Shown here: positions 8,541 to 17,010 of the stretch, one piece after another | Numbering within the stretch: position 1 is the first letter of the stretch | Layout: every line of letters starts with the position of its first letter | NCBI GenBank assembly: GCA_947497085.1 | Contig: CANMFE010000002.1 | Span: 682,001-746,000 of the forward strand | From: an uncultured Sphingomonadaceae bacterium | GTDB lineage: Bacteria > Pseudomonadota > Alphaproteobacteria > Sphingomonadales > Sphingomonadaceae | DNA length: 64,000 nucleotides | Direction of reading: 5' to 3' | Notes under the pieces: generated by a model | Seen by the model: the letters and a program-made list of their open reading frames with translations, nothing else | Told to the model about the DNA's origin: nothing | The model's database searches: none | Program-made: the position numbers and the translations under genes

Positions 8541-8788
8541 TGGCATTTCTCGCGTGGCTTTGGCTTTGTGGTGGACGGGATTAACGGTGTGAAAGAGCGG
8601 GTGCCAGGGGTTTGTGCGGCGAACCATTAGCGGCATGAAACTAGCATATCGCAGGGCGTGTAGGACAGGCGTTTCGCGACAGGGGCAGGCAGGTCCGCCT
8701 GTGACATCGTAATGAGATGACTAGTACCTTGTACGGACCAATATATGCTTCCCTTCGGCCCACTCTCACGAAATTTACATTTAAATCA

Positions 8789-8817
8789 TTGACATTATTG
8801 TTTTTTGCAAAGATCAT
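8789..8817 (+). promoter_or_regulatory. Possible sigma-70 promoter of the leader-peptide gene
   Basis: TTGACA at 8789-8794, a 17-base spacer and GATCAT at 8812-8817, about 27 bases before the ATG at 8845. The -35 box is a perfect match to the consensus, the -10 only partial, and the region is AT-rich, so chance similarity is possible. Confidence 0.35.
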
Positions 8818-8844
8818 TCTTAATGAAAGTAAAAGCAAAGCAAT

Positions 8845-9117
8845 ATGAGGGAGCTCACGTCAGCAGAAATAGCAATGGTCAGCGGCGGTAATGGTGACAT
8901 CGTCGTAATAGGTTACACAATAGATGATTATTTATTGGATCAATTGGAAAATATCAGGTTTGATACAAGCGATATTGATTCTGCCCCGTTTCCTGATTTT
9001 TCTGACATGCCACACAATTCATTTGCCGAAGAATTGGAACGGCAATGCCAAGCTGATAGAGAGGTTGATAGTAAAGCCCAAGAAATTGCAGATTTGATTC
9101 GCAGTCAGAGCGATTGA
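8845..9117 (+). CDS. Double-glycine-leader protein, N-terminal fragment
   Basis: A 90-residue reading frame beginning MRELTSAEIAMVSGG, a clear double-glycine leader of the kind cleaved by peptidase-containing ABC exporters. The rest is acidic and ends IADLIRSQSD before a TGA at 9115-9117. The frame continues past the stop without any shift (see the pseudogene entry), so this is probably the front of a longer export substrate and not a complete small bacteriocin. No exporter gene is in the window. Codon use and base composition are more AT-rich than in neighbours, suggesting transfer. Confidence 0.55.
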   Translation: MRELTSAEIAMVSGGNGDIVVIGYTIDDYLLDQLENIRFDTSDIDSAPFPDFSDMPHNSFAEELERQCQADREVDSKAQEIADLIRSQSD

Positions 9118-9579
9118 GACGAAAGAGAATATGGAGCTGTCATATATTATGACAGTAATGGCCATTTAAAGATAGGGCCTTTGACAAAAGGTCAAACAGT
9201 AGCTGAGGCGCAAGCGTTAGGATTGGCAGCGCCGGAGACAAGGTTTACTGTCCCTTCTGACTTGGGGACAGGATATATTGTAGCCGTTGTGCATAGCCAT
9301 CCAGATATCGGGTATAACAACACAGGTGATATGCTCAACAGATATCCATCTAATAATCCTGGCGGTAATGGCGATTATCAGACCTTCAATAGCTTTGTGG
9401 GTTCCGATAGTAGATTTGCCAATAGTGCTGAATTTGCACAGTATATACTTGGTCCAGACGGCGTTTTAAGAGAGTTTAATGCGTCGGAAGGGGTGGTTGA
9501 TGCGGCAAATGATACGCAGCCTGATAAAAGGGATGATCTACATGATGACAGGCCACATTGTTCGGGAGGGGATGCATAA
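8845..9579 (+). pseudogene. Double-glycine-leader exported protein interrupted by one in-frame TGA
   Basis: Reading through the TGA at 9115-9117 in the same frame gives ...RSQSD-stop-DEREYGAVIYYDSNG and about 150 further residues. The downstream part has a compact domain with VVHSHPDIGY, then NPGGNGDYQTF and YILGPDGVLREF, which resembles JAB/JAMM-like or DUF4329-like domains of polymorphic toxins (HxH then a distal Asp); I cannot settle which. A single change from TGG (Trp) to TGA explains the interruption. The downstream half has no ATG or Shine-Dalgarno before TTG 9181, arguing against a separate gene. Alternatives are stop readthrough or a sequencing error. Two small exported proteins follow immediately, perhaps immunity genes. 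Confidence 0.65.
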
Positions 9580-9995
9580 TGCTTTTATCGTTGATATTCC
9601 TGTTCGCCATTGATGTTGAACCGGTCCAGACGCAGAATGATGCGCAGGAAATCCGTCTTGTCGGGCGTCCATTTGATAGCGCAGGGCATCTGGTAATCGA
9701 TGCCAGCCTGCAGTGCCCCAACGCACGGTTTCAGATAAAGCTGGTCCAAAGCGCCGAAACGGGGCCATTGATAAAGTCGATCAAAAGCAATGGAAAGCCT
9801 GCCGCTGATAAGCTAAAACGCAAGGCAAACGCTACGCTGAAATCCAAAAGCGCGGCATCAGCCTATATAAGCCACATGCAGTGCAAGGCGCGGGGCATGG
9901 AGTTCGCGCTTTCGGGATCATATGCCAAACCGGACAGGGGCGAGGATGATGATTTCACACTGGTGTACAATGTCACGCTGCCACAGTTTAGGTGA
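9579..9995 (+). CDS. Small exported protein, possible immunity protein
   Basis: A 138-residue protein starting at ATG 9579, overlapping the preceding stop (TAATG), with GGGAGGGG upstream. The hydrophobic start (MLLSLIFLFAIDV) looks like a short signal peptide. The body has two Cys, in SLQCPNARFQIKL and HMQCKARGMEFAL. It appears distantly related to the next protein, with a similar order: Cys, a strand, GPLIKSIKSNGKPAA, a helix, MQC, a strand. Function unknown. Coupling to the double-glycine-leader protein suggests an immunity or accessory role, which is inference. Confidence 0.6.
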   Translation: MLLSLIFLFAIDVEPVQTQNDAQEIRLVGRPFDSAGHLVIDASLQCPNARFQIKLVQSAETGPLIKSIKSNGKPAADKLKRKANATLKSKSAASAYISHMQCKARGMEFALSGSYAKPDRGEDDDFTLVYNVTLPQFR

Positions 9996-10455
9996 AGCCA
10001 CCCTGACCCATCCGATCAGAATAGCGCTGGCCGCATTTGCCGTTTCACTGACCGGCTGTGCCCAGGCGCAGGAGGCAAAGCCCATTCCCTCACCGCCGGT
10101 TACGGGGCGGGAGTTTTTTAACGAGACCTATCTTTCCCACAGCATGAAAGCGGAATGTCTGGGGGTCACGGCGCAACTTGACTGGAAGTACAGGGGCGAA
10201 CGCCCGGTAATCACATCGCTGTCCTTCAGGGGGATGCCGGCACCGGCGGCTGAAATTGAAAGGATGAATGGCTGGATATCGGATATTGCAGGGGACATGA
10301 CCGTTTTCATGCAATGCGACCATAATGATGTGCAGTTTGACTTCGTGCCCGCAAACACCATCGCGCGCGAGAAAATGATTCTTATCCGGATTGTGTGGAC
10401 GGGCGAAGAGGCAAAATTTGTACGCAAAATCAGCTGGGACAGGCCAGATGGGTGA
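9970..10455 (+). CDS. Small lipoprotein, paralogue of the preceding protein
   Basis: A 161-residue protein with a lipoprotein signal: a hydrophobic stretch (IRIALAAFAVSLTGC) with lipobox LTGC. ATG 9970 is the nearest in-frame ATG and overlaps the previous gene by 26 bases; a start closer to the signal peptide would need a non-ATG codon. The mature part parallels the upstream protein: KAECLGVTAQLDW, RPVITSLSFRGMPAPAAEI, a helix, FMQCDHNDVQFDF. Family unknown. The tandem, coupled arrangement fits duplicated immunity-like genes for a toxin that has since decayed. Confidence 0.6.
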   Translation: MSRCHSLGEATLTHPIRIALAAFAVSLTGCAQAQEAKPIPSPPVTGREFFNETYLSHSMKAECLGVTAQLDWKYRGERPVITSLSFRGMPAPAAEIERMNGWISDIAGDMTVFMQCDHNDVQFDFVPANTIAREKMILIRIVWTGEEAKFVRKISWDRPDG

Positions 10456-10508
10456 ATGCGCGTATCCGGTAGTGTAACGTTCGGTTGCGAATTCCAGGTT
10501 TATGAACT

Positions 10509-13304
10509 TTAATGCGCCTCGCCCCAGCTGCTGCCCGTGCCGATATCGACGCCCAGCGGCACGCTGATGTCCACCATTGGCCCGGCGGCTTCGGCCATCA
10601 CGGTGCGGATTACGTTGCTGGCGGCCTCTACGTCACCTTCCGGCAATTCAAATACCAGTTCGTCATGCACCTGCAGCATCATGCGGACATGACCCAGTCC
10701 AGCCGCTTCCAGTGCGGGCATCATGCGGGCCATGGCGCGTTTGATGATGTCGGCGCTGGTGCCTTGGATCGGTGCATTGACCGCGGCGCGTTCGCTGCCC
10801 TGCCGTTCGGTCTGGTTCTTCGAATTGATCCGCTCAAAATGTGTTTTGCGGCCAAATAACGTCTCGGTATAGCCGCGGTCCTTGGTGGTCATCAGCGTTT
10901 CACTGATATATTTCTGGATGCCGGGGAAGCGCGCGAAATAGGTGTCGATCATGTCCTGTGCCTCGTCGGCGCTGACTTCAAGACGTCCGGCCAGGCCCCA
11001 GCGGCTGATGCCATAGAGAATGGCGAAATTGATCGTCTTGGCCCGCCCGCGCGTGTCGCGGTTGACCTCGCCGAACATTTCCTTCGCGGTGCGGTTGTGA
11101 ATGTCCTCGCCCTGTTCAAACGCCTGTTTCAGTGTCCCGGCATCGGCCATATGCGCGGCGAGACGCAGCTCGATCTGGCTATAGTCGGCGGCGAGGATGA
11201 CATTGCCGGGCTCCGCCACGAAAGCATGACGGATTTGCCGGCCAATTTCGGTGCGGATGGGAATATTCTGCAGGTTCGGGTCGGTTGAGGCGAGACGACC
11301 CGTTTGCGCGCCGGTCAGGCTGTAACTGGTATGCACACGGCCTGTGTTCGGATTAATCTGCTCCTGCAGCGCATCTGTATAGGTGGATTTGAGCTTGGAA
11401 AGCTGCCGCCATTCAAGCACCTTGCGGGCGATCTCGACGCCTTCTTTCTCCAGCTTTTCAAGCACGGTGACATCGGTGGAATATTGCCCGGATTTGCCTT
11501 TCTTGCCGCCTTTCAGGCCCATCTCGCCGAACAATACTTCGCCGAGTTGCTTTGGGCTGCCAATCGCAAATTCACGGCCTGCAATATTATGGATTTCCTT
11601 TTCCAGCTCGCCCATCTGGGTGGCGAATTCGGATGAGAGATGCGCGAGTTTTTCGCGGTCCACCTTGATGCCCTCACGCTCCATGCCCGCCAGTACGGGG
11701 ATTAGCGGGCGATCAACACGTTCGTACACCGCCGTGCTGCCTTCATGGGACAACCGGGGTTTCAGCACATGCCAGAGCCGCAATGTGACATCGGCGTCCT
11801 CGGCAGCATATTTTGTCGCATCCTCCAGCGGCACTTCGGCAAAGCTGATCGCTTTCTTGCCTGTGCCGGTCAGCGATTTATAGCTGATACACTCATGGTC
11901 CAGATGCAGCTTGGCGAGTGCGTCCATGCCGTGCCCGCCGCCAACACCGCGCCCGGCATCGAGCGCGAAACTCATCACCATCGTGTCATCAATCGGAGTC
12001 ACTGCAATATCGTGCTGCGCCAGCACATTCATGTCATATTTGAGGTTCTGACCGATTTTGAGCACAGCGTCGTTTTCGAATAACGGTTTTAAAAGCTCCA
12101 GTGCCCGTTCGAGCGGGATCTGCCGCGGTTTTTCGGCAAACATGTCGCTGCCGCCATGGCCAAGCGGGATATAGCAAGCTTCACCAGGCTCCACAGCCAG
12201 GCTGATCCCTACCAGCCGCGCCGTCATGGCATCGAGCGAGTCCGTTTCGGTATCGACCGCGACCATGCCCAGATAATGTGCGCGTTCGATCCATTGCCTG
12301 AGCATATCCTCATCCTGGACACAGGTATATTTGTCATGATCGATGGGCGGCATTTCCTTAAGTGCGGGCGTGCCGCTACCGCTGCTATTATCTGCTTTGG
12401 AAGCGTCCTTGCCGCTGCTGCCTGTATCACCGGCATCCGCGCCCAGTTTGCGCAGCAGGCTGTTAAACCCGTGGGTTTTCAGGAATTCGGCAAGCGGTTC
12501 GGGCGGAATATCCTGAAGCTTGAAACCATCCAGCGGGATGGGGAGCGGGCAGTCCTCCCTGAGCGTGACCAGCACGCGCGACAGCCGGGCATCTTCCTCA
12601 AATTCGATTAGGTTATCGCGCATTTTCGATTTTTTCATCTCGGGTGCGGCTTTCAGCACGCTGTCGAGATCGCCATATTCATTGAGCAGCTTGGAGGCGG
12701 TTTTGGGGCCAATACCCTTTACGCCCGGAATATTGTCTGCCGTGTCACCCATCAGCGCGAGCATATCGCCGACCAGCTCCGGGCCGACACCGAATTTCTC
12801 TTCCACTTCCGGCGCGGAAATGCGGGCATTTTTCATGGTGTCCAGCATGTCGACACCCGGTTCGATCAGCTGCATCAGGTCCTTATCGGATGACACAATG
12901 GTCACCTGCCAGCCATCGCGCGCTGCGGCCTTGGCATAGCTTGCTATCATGTCATCGGCCTCGACATTCTCCTCCTCGACCACATCGAGCGAAAACGCGC
13001 GTGTCGCGTCACGGATCAACGGGAATTGCGGGACCAGATCATCAGGCGGTGGCGGACGGTTCGCTTTATACTGGTCGTACAGGTCATTGCGAAAGCTCTT
13101 TGAAGACTTATCGAGTATCACCGCCATATGTGTGGGGCCATCGGCCTTGTGCAGGTCTTCGGCCAACTTCCACAGCATGGTGGTATAGCCATAGACTGCG
13201 CCCACCGGTGTGCCTTCAGGATTGGTGAGCGGGGGGAGCCGGTGATAGGCACGGAAAATATAGGCGGAGGCGTCAATGAGGTAGAGGTGTTTTGGGTCTG
13301 TCAT
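10509..13304 (-). CDS. polA: DNA polymerase I
   Basis: Repair and Okazaki-fragment polymerase of 931 residues with all three activities. Residues 1 to about 300 are the 5'-3' exonuclease (YLIDASAYIFRAYH, VSSDKDLMQL). Residues about 330-520 are the 3'-5' exonuclease, with the DxE motif intact in VAVDTETDSLDAM, so proofreading is likely. The rest is the family A polymerase with ADYSQIELRLAAH (motif A), the O helix around RGRAKTINFAILYG, and VHDELVFELP (motif C). Length and order are normal. It is transcribed alone; the gap upstream to the repeat lipoprotein holds no other gene. Confidence 0.98.
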   Translation of the reverse strand: MTDPKHLYLIDASAYIFRAYHRLPPLTNPEGTPVGAVYGYTTMLWKLAEDLHKADGPTHMAVILDKSSKSFRNDLYDQYKANRPPPPDDLVPQFPLIRDATRAFSLDVVEEENVEADDMIASYAKAAARDGWQVTIVSSDKDLMQLIEPGVDMLDTMKNARISAPEVEEKFGVGPELVGDMLALMGDTADNIPGVKGIGPKTASKLLNEYGDLDSVLKAAPEMKKSKMRDNLIEFEEDARLSRVLVTLREDCPLPIPLDGFKLQDIPPEPLAEFLKTHGFNSLLRKLGADAGDTGSSGKDASKADNSSGSGTPALKEMPPIDHDKYTCVQDEDMLRQWIERAHYLGMVAVDTETDSLDAMTARLVGISLAVEPGEACYIPLGHGGSDMFAEKPRQIPLERALELLKPLFENDAVLKIGQNLKYDMNVLAQHDIAVTPIDDTMVMSFALDAGRGVGGGHGMDALAKLHLDHECISYKSLTGTGKKAISFAEVPLEDATKYAAEDADVTLRLWHVLKPRLSHEGSTAVYERVDRPLIPVLAGMEREGIKVDREKLAHLSSEFATQMGELEKEIHNIAGREFAIGSPKQLGEVLFGEMGLKGGKKGKSGQYSTDVTVLEKLEKEGVEIARKVLEWRQLSKLKSTYTDALQEQINPNTGRVHTSYSLTGAQTGRLASTDPNLQNIPIRTEIGRQIRHAFVAEPGNVILAADYSQIELRLAAHMADAGTLKQAFEQGEDIHNRTAKEMFGEVNRDTRGRAKTINFAILYGISRWGLAGRLEVSADEAQDMIDTYFARFPGIQKYISETLMTTKDRGYTETLFGRKTHFERINSKNQTERQGSERAAVNAPIQGTSADIIKRAMARMMPALEAAGLGHVRMMLQVHDELVFELPEGDVEAASNVIRTVMAEAAGPMVDISVPLGVDIGTGSSWGEAH

Positions 13305-13533
13305 GCGCCATCATTAGCAGCCAGTGTAAGCGTCGTCACTTGTGAAGTGATAGCGTGCAGACAGTTTATGCAATGAACCCTTCAGCCATGACGGAATTTT
13401 GTGCCAATTTGACGCTTCACCGCAAATATGCGTGGTTTTGCTTGCGTGTCAGACCCAAGGCGACTATTAAGCGCGCCGGGTGGAGAGATTTTTCTTAAAT
13501 CCCTTGATACAACAATTAAAGGTACTTTTTAAT

Positions 13534-13812
13534 ATGCGTAAATTTGTAATTGCCGGCGCTGTTGCCGTTGCTGCTCTTGGTCTTTCAGCTTGTTCAGAGC
13601 AGACACAGGACGCTGCTGGTGAAACAGCTGACTCAATGGCTGAAGACGCTTCCAACGCTGTTGAAGCGACAGGCGATGCTGTTGAAGGCGCTGCTGAAGC
13701 TACAGGCGAAGCCGTTGAAGGTGCTGCAGATGCAACAGCGGAAGCTGTTGACGGCGCCGTTGACGCAACAGGTGAAGCTGTTGAAGAAACAGGCAAAGCC
13801 ATGCAGGACTAA
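13534..13812 (+). CDS. 11-mer-repeat lipoprotein, copy 1
   Basis: A 92-residue lipoprotein: signal MRKFVIAGAVAVAALGL with lipobox LSAC (Cys 20). The mature part is almost only Ala, Glu, Gly, Asp, Val and Thr in 11-residue repeats such as EATGDAVEGAA, EATGEAVEGAA and DATAEAVDGAV. Such 11-mers form amphipathic helices in LEA-type stress proteins and apolipoproteins; this likeness is inferred from composition and period. AAAGG lies about 12 bases before the ATG. A near-identical copy lies 2.3 kb downstream. A rho-independent terminator follows. Confidence 0.8.
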   Translation: MRKFVIAGAVAVAALGLSACSEQTQDAAGETADSMAEDASNAVEATGDAVEGAAEATGEAVEGAADATAEAVDGAVDATGEAVEETGKAMQD

Positions 13813-13832
13813 GCTTTAGCTGTCCAGAATTG

Positions 13833-13871
13833 AAAAGGGCGTGCCTCCTTTCCGGAAGCGCGCCCTTTTTC
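13833..13871 (+). terminator. Rho-independent terminator after lipoprotein copy 1
   Basis: A 12-bp stem (AAAAGGGCGTGC paired with GCGCGCCCTTTT, one G-T pair) with a 13-base loop and a run of T. The symmetric A/T flanks may also stop the convergent S41 peptidase transcript. Confidence 0.85.
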
Positions 13872-13928
13872 TATCCGCTTCAACCACATCCCCATAAACC
13901 GGTGCAAATTGAAGCATGATCATCCGGT

Positions 13929-15389
13929 TTAGAAACTGCCGGGAACTTCGCGCTGGTAAGGCGAGGGCGCGCGCGGCATGAGTATTTCCTGTTTCTCGCG
14001 TGCAAGCCCTGAACGCCCTGCGCTCTGTGCTGACTGAGCGGATGCGGGGATAGGGGTGCAAGTGTCACCGGCGATAAAGTCAAGTGCCTGGCGCGTTGAT
14101 GCTTCCAATGGGCTGCCCATTGCCTGGCTGAAGTCATCGGGTGCCGAGCATGTCGTGTCCAAGGTTGAGGCAAGACCGGAAAAATACTCACCTTCACGGT
14201 CTTTGTTTTCCGTTTTGAACGTAACAACACGCATACGGTCATCGCAATCTTCTACATCAAAGGCATGCTGGCCGACTGGTTTGCCAAATGTGTTACTACC
14301 TACCAGTGCAAGATCCTTGCCGAGATAGGCCGCCATGCTGTTGGTCACAAGCTCGCTGGCAGAAGCGGTCCCTCCTGTACCGATAACCGCTATTTTGCCG
14401 GGTGCGATGGATTTCCCGTTAGCTTTGAAATTATACTGTGTATTTTCCGATGCTTTGGATGGCCGCAACGTGGTGTAGGAATATACATCAGATGCATTGC
14501 GGTTACGGCCAAGCAAGTCCCCCATGAGCTCGGCTACACTGACAAGGCCGCCACCATTATAGCGGAAGTCGATAATGATACTCGTGACGTTTTGCGCACG
14601 GAACTGTGCAAATGCTTTCTCAAGAGCTGGGACTGCAGTGTCAATGAATGTACGCAGGTTGACATAGCCCACTTTGTTGCCGCGATCGTCAATAATCTGC
14701 ACGCCAAAACGCGGTGAGATGGGGGGAAGCGCAAAGCTAGCCTTCGTCACCGTGACATTGCGTGTGCCATTCGCGTCTTTTATCTGCAGCACACGGCTGA
14801 TGCCAGCATCACTGGGCCCCAGAGCATCGATCAATGGCTGAATATCACCGCCGGAAAGCAGATCGCTGACTGTACGCAGGTCGTTAGGGTTGGTGCCCAC
14901 GGCCAGGATTTCCGCCCCCCTGTCAATACCCGCGGCCAGTGCCGGGGCACCTTCATAGGAATCAATGATGAAAAGCTGGTTACCGCCGGCAAAAGATAGG
15001 CGAATTCCGAACCCGGCGCTGGCACCACTCTGTAAAAACGCATTTTCTTCAGCGATCGAGGTTATATATGTGAAATTGCGATCCTTGTCCTGTGCGCGTG
15101 CCGTAGCTGTCAGCGCATCAATATAATCCTGCACGGTGCTAAATTGTGACGGATCAACATTTGCAACGATCAGTTCCGGGAACAGATACCATTCGTCAAT
15201 GACTGCCTTGGCAAACTGTTGGCGTGAGGAAAGCGAGCAGGTAGCCGTAGGAGTCGGTGATGGTGTGGGCGTACCAGCGGTTGGTGGAGCCGTCACGACA
15301 GTCTGGCTATTATTGTCGCCTCCTCCGCATGCACTTAGCATTGCGATAATAGCTAGTGCGGCACCACTTTTGAGCTTGAAAGGTGTCAT
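13929..15389 (-). CDS. S41-family C-terminal-processing-like peptidase, lipoprotein
   Basis: A 486-residue protein starting at ATG 15389 (MTPFKLKSG) with a lipoprotein signal ending LSACGGG, then a Pro/Thr-rich linker and an N-terminal helical region. A PDZ-like segment follows (GFGIRLSF, IIDSYEGAPALAAGIDRG), then the S41 catalytic core: VIIDFRYNGGG-like strand (SIIIDFRYNGGG), the nucleophile in GGTASASELV and the lysine in NTFGKPVGQ. It should act on the periplasmic side of a membrane as a serine protease with a Ser-Lys dyad. It lies between the two repeat lipoproteins on the opposite strand. Confidence 0.88.
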   Translation of the reverse strand: MTPFKLKSGAALAIIAMLSACGGGDNNSQTVVTAPPTAGTPTPSPTPTATCSLSSRQQFAKAVIDEWYLFPELIVANVDPSQFSTVQDYIDALTATARAQDKDRNFTYITSIAEENAFLQSGASAGFGIRLSFAGGNQLFIIDSYEGAPALAAGIDRGAEILAVGTNPNDLRTVSDLLSGGDIQPLIDALGPSDAGISRVLQIKDANGTRNVTVTKASFALPPISPRFGVQIIDDRGNKVGYVNLRTFIDTAVPALEKAFAQFRAQNVTSIIIDFRYNGGGLVSVAELMGDLLGRNRNASDVYSYTTLRPSKASENTQYNFKANGKSIAPGKIAVIGTGGTASASELVTNSMAAYLGKDLALVGSNTFGKPVGQHAFDVEDCDDRMRVVTFKTENKDREGEYFSGLASTLDTTCSAPDDFSQAMGSPLEASTRQALDFIAGDTCTPIPASAQSAQSAGRSGLAREKQEILMPRAPSPYQREVPGSF

Positions 15390-15871
15390 TTGTGATAGTC
15401 CTTGTAGTAATATTATTGCCAACCGGGACTGTATCTGCGGCTCCCGAGCGCATAGATGCCAGGCTATGCCTAAAAACATGGTGGCTACAATAACCTAAAT
15501 TATCGTTATTAACGAGTAACATTTTGACACTTGTTTCTCAGGCGGTTGGAAATATCTCATGCCGGAGATGGCCATAGGGCCATGATATGAAAATTTGGAA
15601 CCCGTCCTCTATTCAAAACGACTTGATCCAGAAAGCACCGTTTTGGGTTGTAAAGGCAACATATCCTAATGTAAAAACGTGTATCTATATGCATTTTTAT
15701 TTTCAAAAAATATATGTCTTACAAATATTTAATCAAATAGCGTTTTTGCAAAATTGGCGTGTAAACGGTTGTTTCCTTGCGGCCATGGCAACGAACATCT
15801 ATATTGAAGATATGGGAGGCAAGAATTTGTTCTTAACTCCCTGGGTTTAACTACTAAAGGTACTATTAACT
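15390..15871. other. 482-base AT-rich divergent intergenic region
   Basis: Divergent promoters for the S41 peptidase (leftward) and lipoprotein copy 2 (rightward). The middle (about 15590-15780) is very AT-rich with no credible gene; an open frame there (15587-15850) lacks a ribosome-binding site and has no protein-like composition. The final 43 bases resemble the region just upstream of lipoprotein copy 1 (TAAAGGTACT in both), so the duplication included the leader. Confidence 0.6.
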
Positions 15872-16150
15872 ATGCGTAAATTTGTAATTGCCGGCGCTGT
15901 TGCCGTTGCTGCTCTTGGTCTTTCAGCTTGTTCAGAGCAGACACAGGACGCTGCTGGTGAAACAGCGGATTCGATGGCTGAAGACGTCTCCAATGCAGCT
16001 GAAGCCACAGGTGATGCTGTTGAAGGTGCTGCTGAAGCCACAGGCGAAGCCGTTGAAGGTGCTGCAGACGCGACAGCGGAAGCTGTTGACGGCGCCGTTG
16101 ACGCAACAGGTGAAGTTGTTGAAGAAACAGGCAAAGCCATGCAGGACTAA
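15872..16150 (+). CDS. 11-mer-repeat lipoprotein, copy 2
   Basis: A 92-residue lipoprotein differing from copy 1 at only three positions (Ala to Val and Val to Ala near residues 38 and 42, Ala to Val near residue 83). The signal peptide and lipobox LSAC are the same, as is the 11-residue periodicity. The first 95 coding bases are almost unchanged, so the copies arose recently or are kept alike by gene conversion. The flanking non-coding DNA is otherwise different, allowing separate control. It has its own terminator. Confidence 0.8.
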   Translation: MRKFVIAGAVAVAALGLSACSEQTQDAAGETADSMAEDVSNAAEATGDAVEGAAEATGEAVEGAADATAEAVDGAVDATGEVVEETGKAMQD

Positions 16151-16175
16151 GCTTTACGCTTAATCCAGATACAGG

Positions 16176-16206
16176 AAGGCGCGCCCCAAAAGGGCGTGCC
16201 TTTTCT
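16176..16206 (+). terminator. Terminator after lipoprotein copy 2
   Basis: An 11-bp stem AAGGCGCGCCC / GGGCGTGCCTT (one G-T pair) with a 5-base loop, followed by TTCTTTT. It sits between convergent genes. Confidence 0.8.
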
Positions 16207-16233
16207 TTTACAGAGCCGTCACCTTATATTAAT

Positions 16234-17010
16234 CTAAATCGTGGCGGACCAGCCGACGAATGTCGCCACAGCCAATACCATCAGCGCGAATAATTGCCGG
16301 GCCAGTTTTTGCTTTTTTGCAAGCAATCTGACAGCGGGCAGTCCAGCCAGAGTTCCAATGCCGCCGCCGACAACCAGGGCAGCGACTAATGACCAGTCTA
16401 CCAATTGGGAATAGGCATAGCTCGTACTTGTAGCTGCTCCGAAAACACTGACTGAAACCAGAGACGAGGCCATGGCATTGGAGAGTGTCATACCCGTTGC
16501 CGCCATAAGGCCCGGTGCAATCAGAAAACCGCCTCCTATCCCGAAAAACCCAGCAGCAAATCCTGCAACAAGGGCAATCGGTGCCAGACGTAAAGTCATT
16601 CTGGGGTAAAACCTGATGTCGGGGCTGCCTGTATTTTTGCGGGGTATCAGCATGGATATGGCGATGGCGCCCATTGCCAGGGCAAACCATATCAGTAGCA
16701 CTTGCCCGTCCGTCTGCTTGGCAAGAGAGGCACCGGCGAATGAACCGGACAGGCCGAATATGGCAAAGATAATGGCGCATGGCCATCTGATTTCGCCCAT
16801 GCGCGCCTGACCCATAAGGCCAAGTGCTGCATTGATGGTCACGGCGGTGGCTGAAGTACCGATAGCAATATGAGTATCGGCAATTCCGACAATGTAAATC
16901 AGCCAGGGCGTTGCAAGCACCGACCCGCCGCCCCCAAATACAGACAGGAAGAAGCCGATTAATATACCGCCCATAGCGGCAAGCAGGAGTGCGCTGGGTA
17001 CAGCCTCCAT
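16234..17010 (-). CDS. TSUP/TauE-SafE family sulfur-anion exporter
   Basis: A 258-residue inner-membrane protein with seven or eight helices and the two-fold TSUP repeat, each half marked by a Gly-rich motif (SVFGGGGSVLATPWLIY and GFFGIGGGFLIAPGL). The family moves sulfite, thiosulfate, sulfolactate and similar anions. Here it ends an operon with a rhodanese and an ArsR-type sensor, opposite a persulfide dioxygenase, so export of sulfite or uptake/export of thiosulfate formed by that pathway is the likely job. Substrate and direction are inferred from context. Confidence 0.88.
   Translation of the reverse strand: MEAVPSALLLAAMGGILIGFFLSVFGGGGSVLATPWLIYIVGIADTHIAIGTSATAVTINAALGLMGQARMGEIRWPCAIIFAIFGLSGSFAGASLAKQTDGQVLLIWFALAMGAIAISMLIPRKNTGSPDIRFYPRMTLRLAPIALVAGFAAGFFGIGGGFLIAPGLMAATGMTLSNAMASSLVSVSVFGAATSTSYAYSQLVDWSLVAALVVGGGIGTLAGLPAVRLLAKKQKLARQLFALMVLAVATFVGWSATI

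Larger units (their letters stand above)
8389..8844. other. 456-base intergenic region with GGTCCC boxes and AT-rich core
   Basis: No credible gene. Its left part holds three AAGGTCCC boxes (see the repeat feature) around a very AT-rich core at about 8439-8488. The right part (8641-8844) is AT-rich and holds the likely promoter of the double-glycine-leader gene. Base composition drops sharply relative to pheA, marking the start of an accessory patch that runs to about 9580. Confidence 0.6.

Noticed and set aside
8845-9117. A complete small class II bacteriocin
   Set aside because: The double-glycine leader fits, but the continuing frame after the stop shows it is the front of a longer protein.
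9181-9579. A separate gene starting at TTG 9181 after the interrupted leader protein
   Set aside because: The frame runs unbroken from 8845 except for one TGA, and the region before TTG 9181 encodes protein-like sequence (EREYGAVIYYDSNG) with no ribosome site. One interrupted gene is simpler.
15587-15850. An 87-residue open frame in the AT-rich gap
   Set aside because: Biased composition from AT-rich DNA, no ribosome-binding site and no protein-like pattern.
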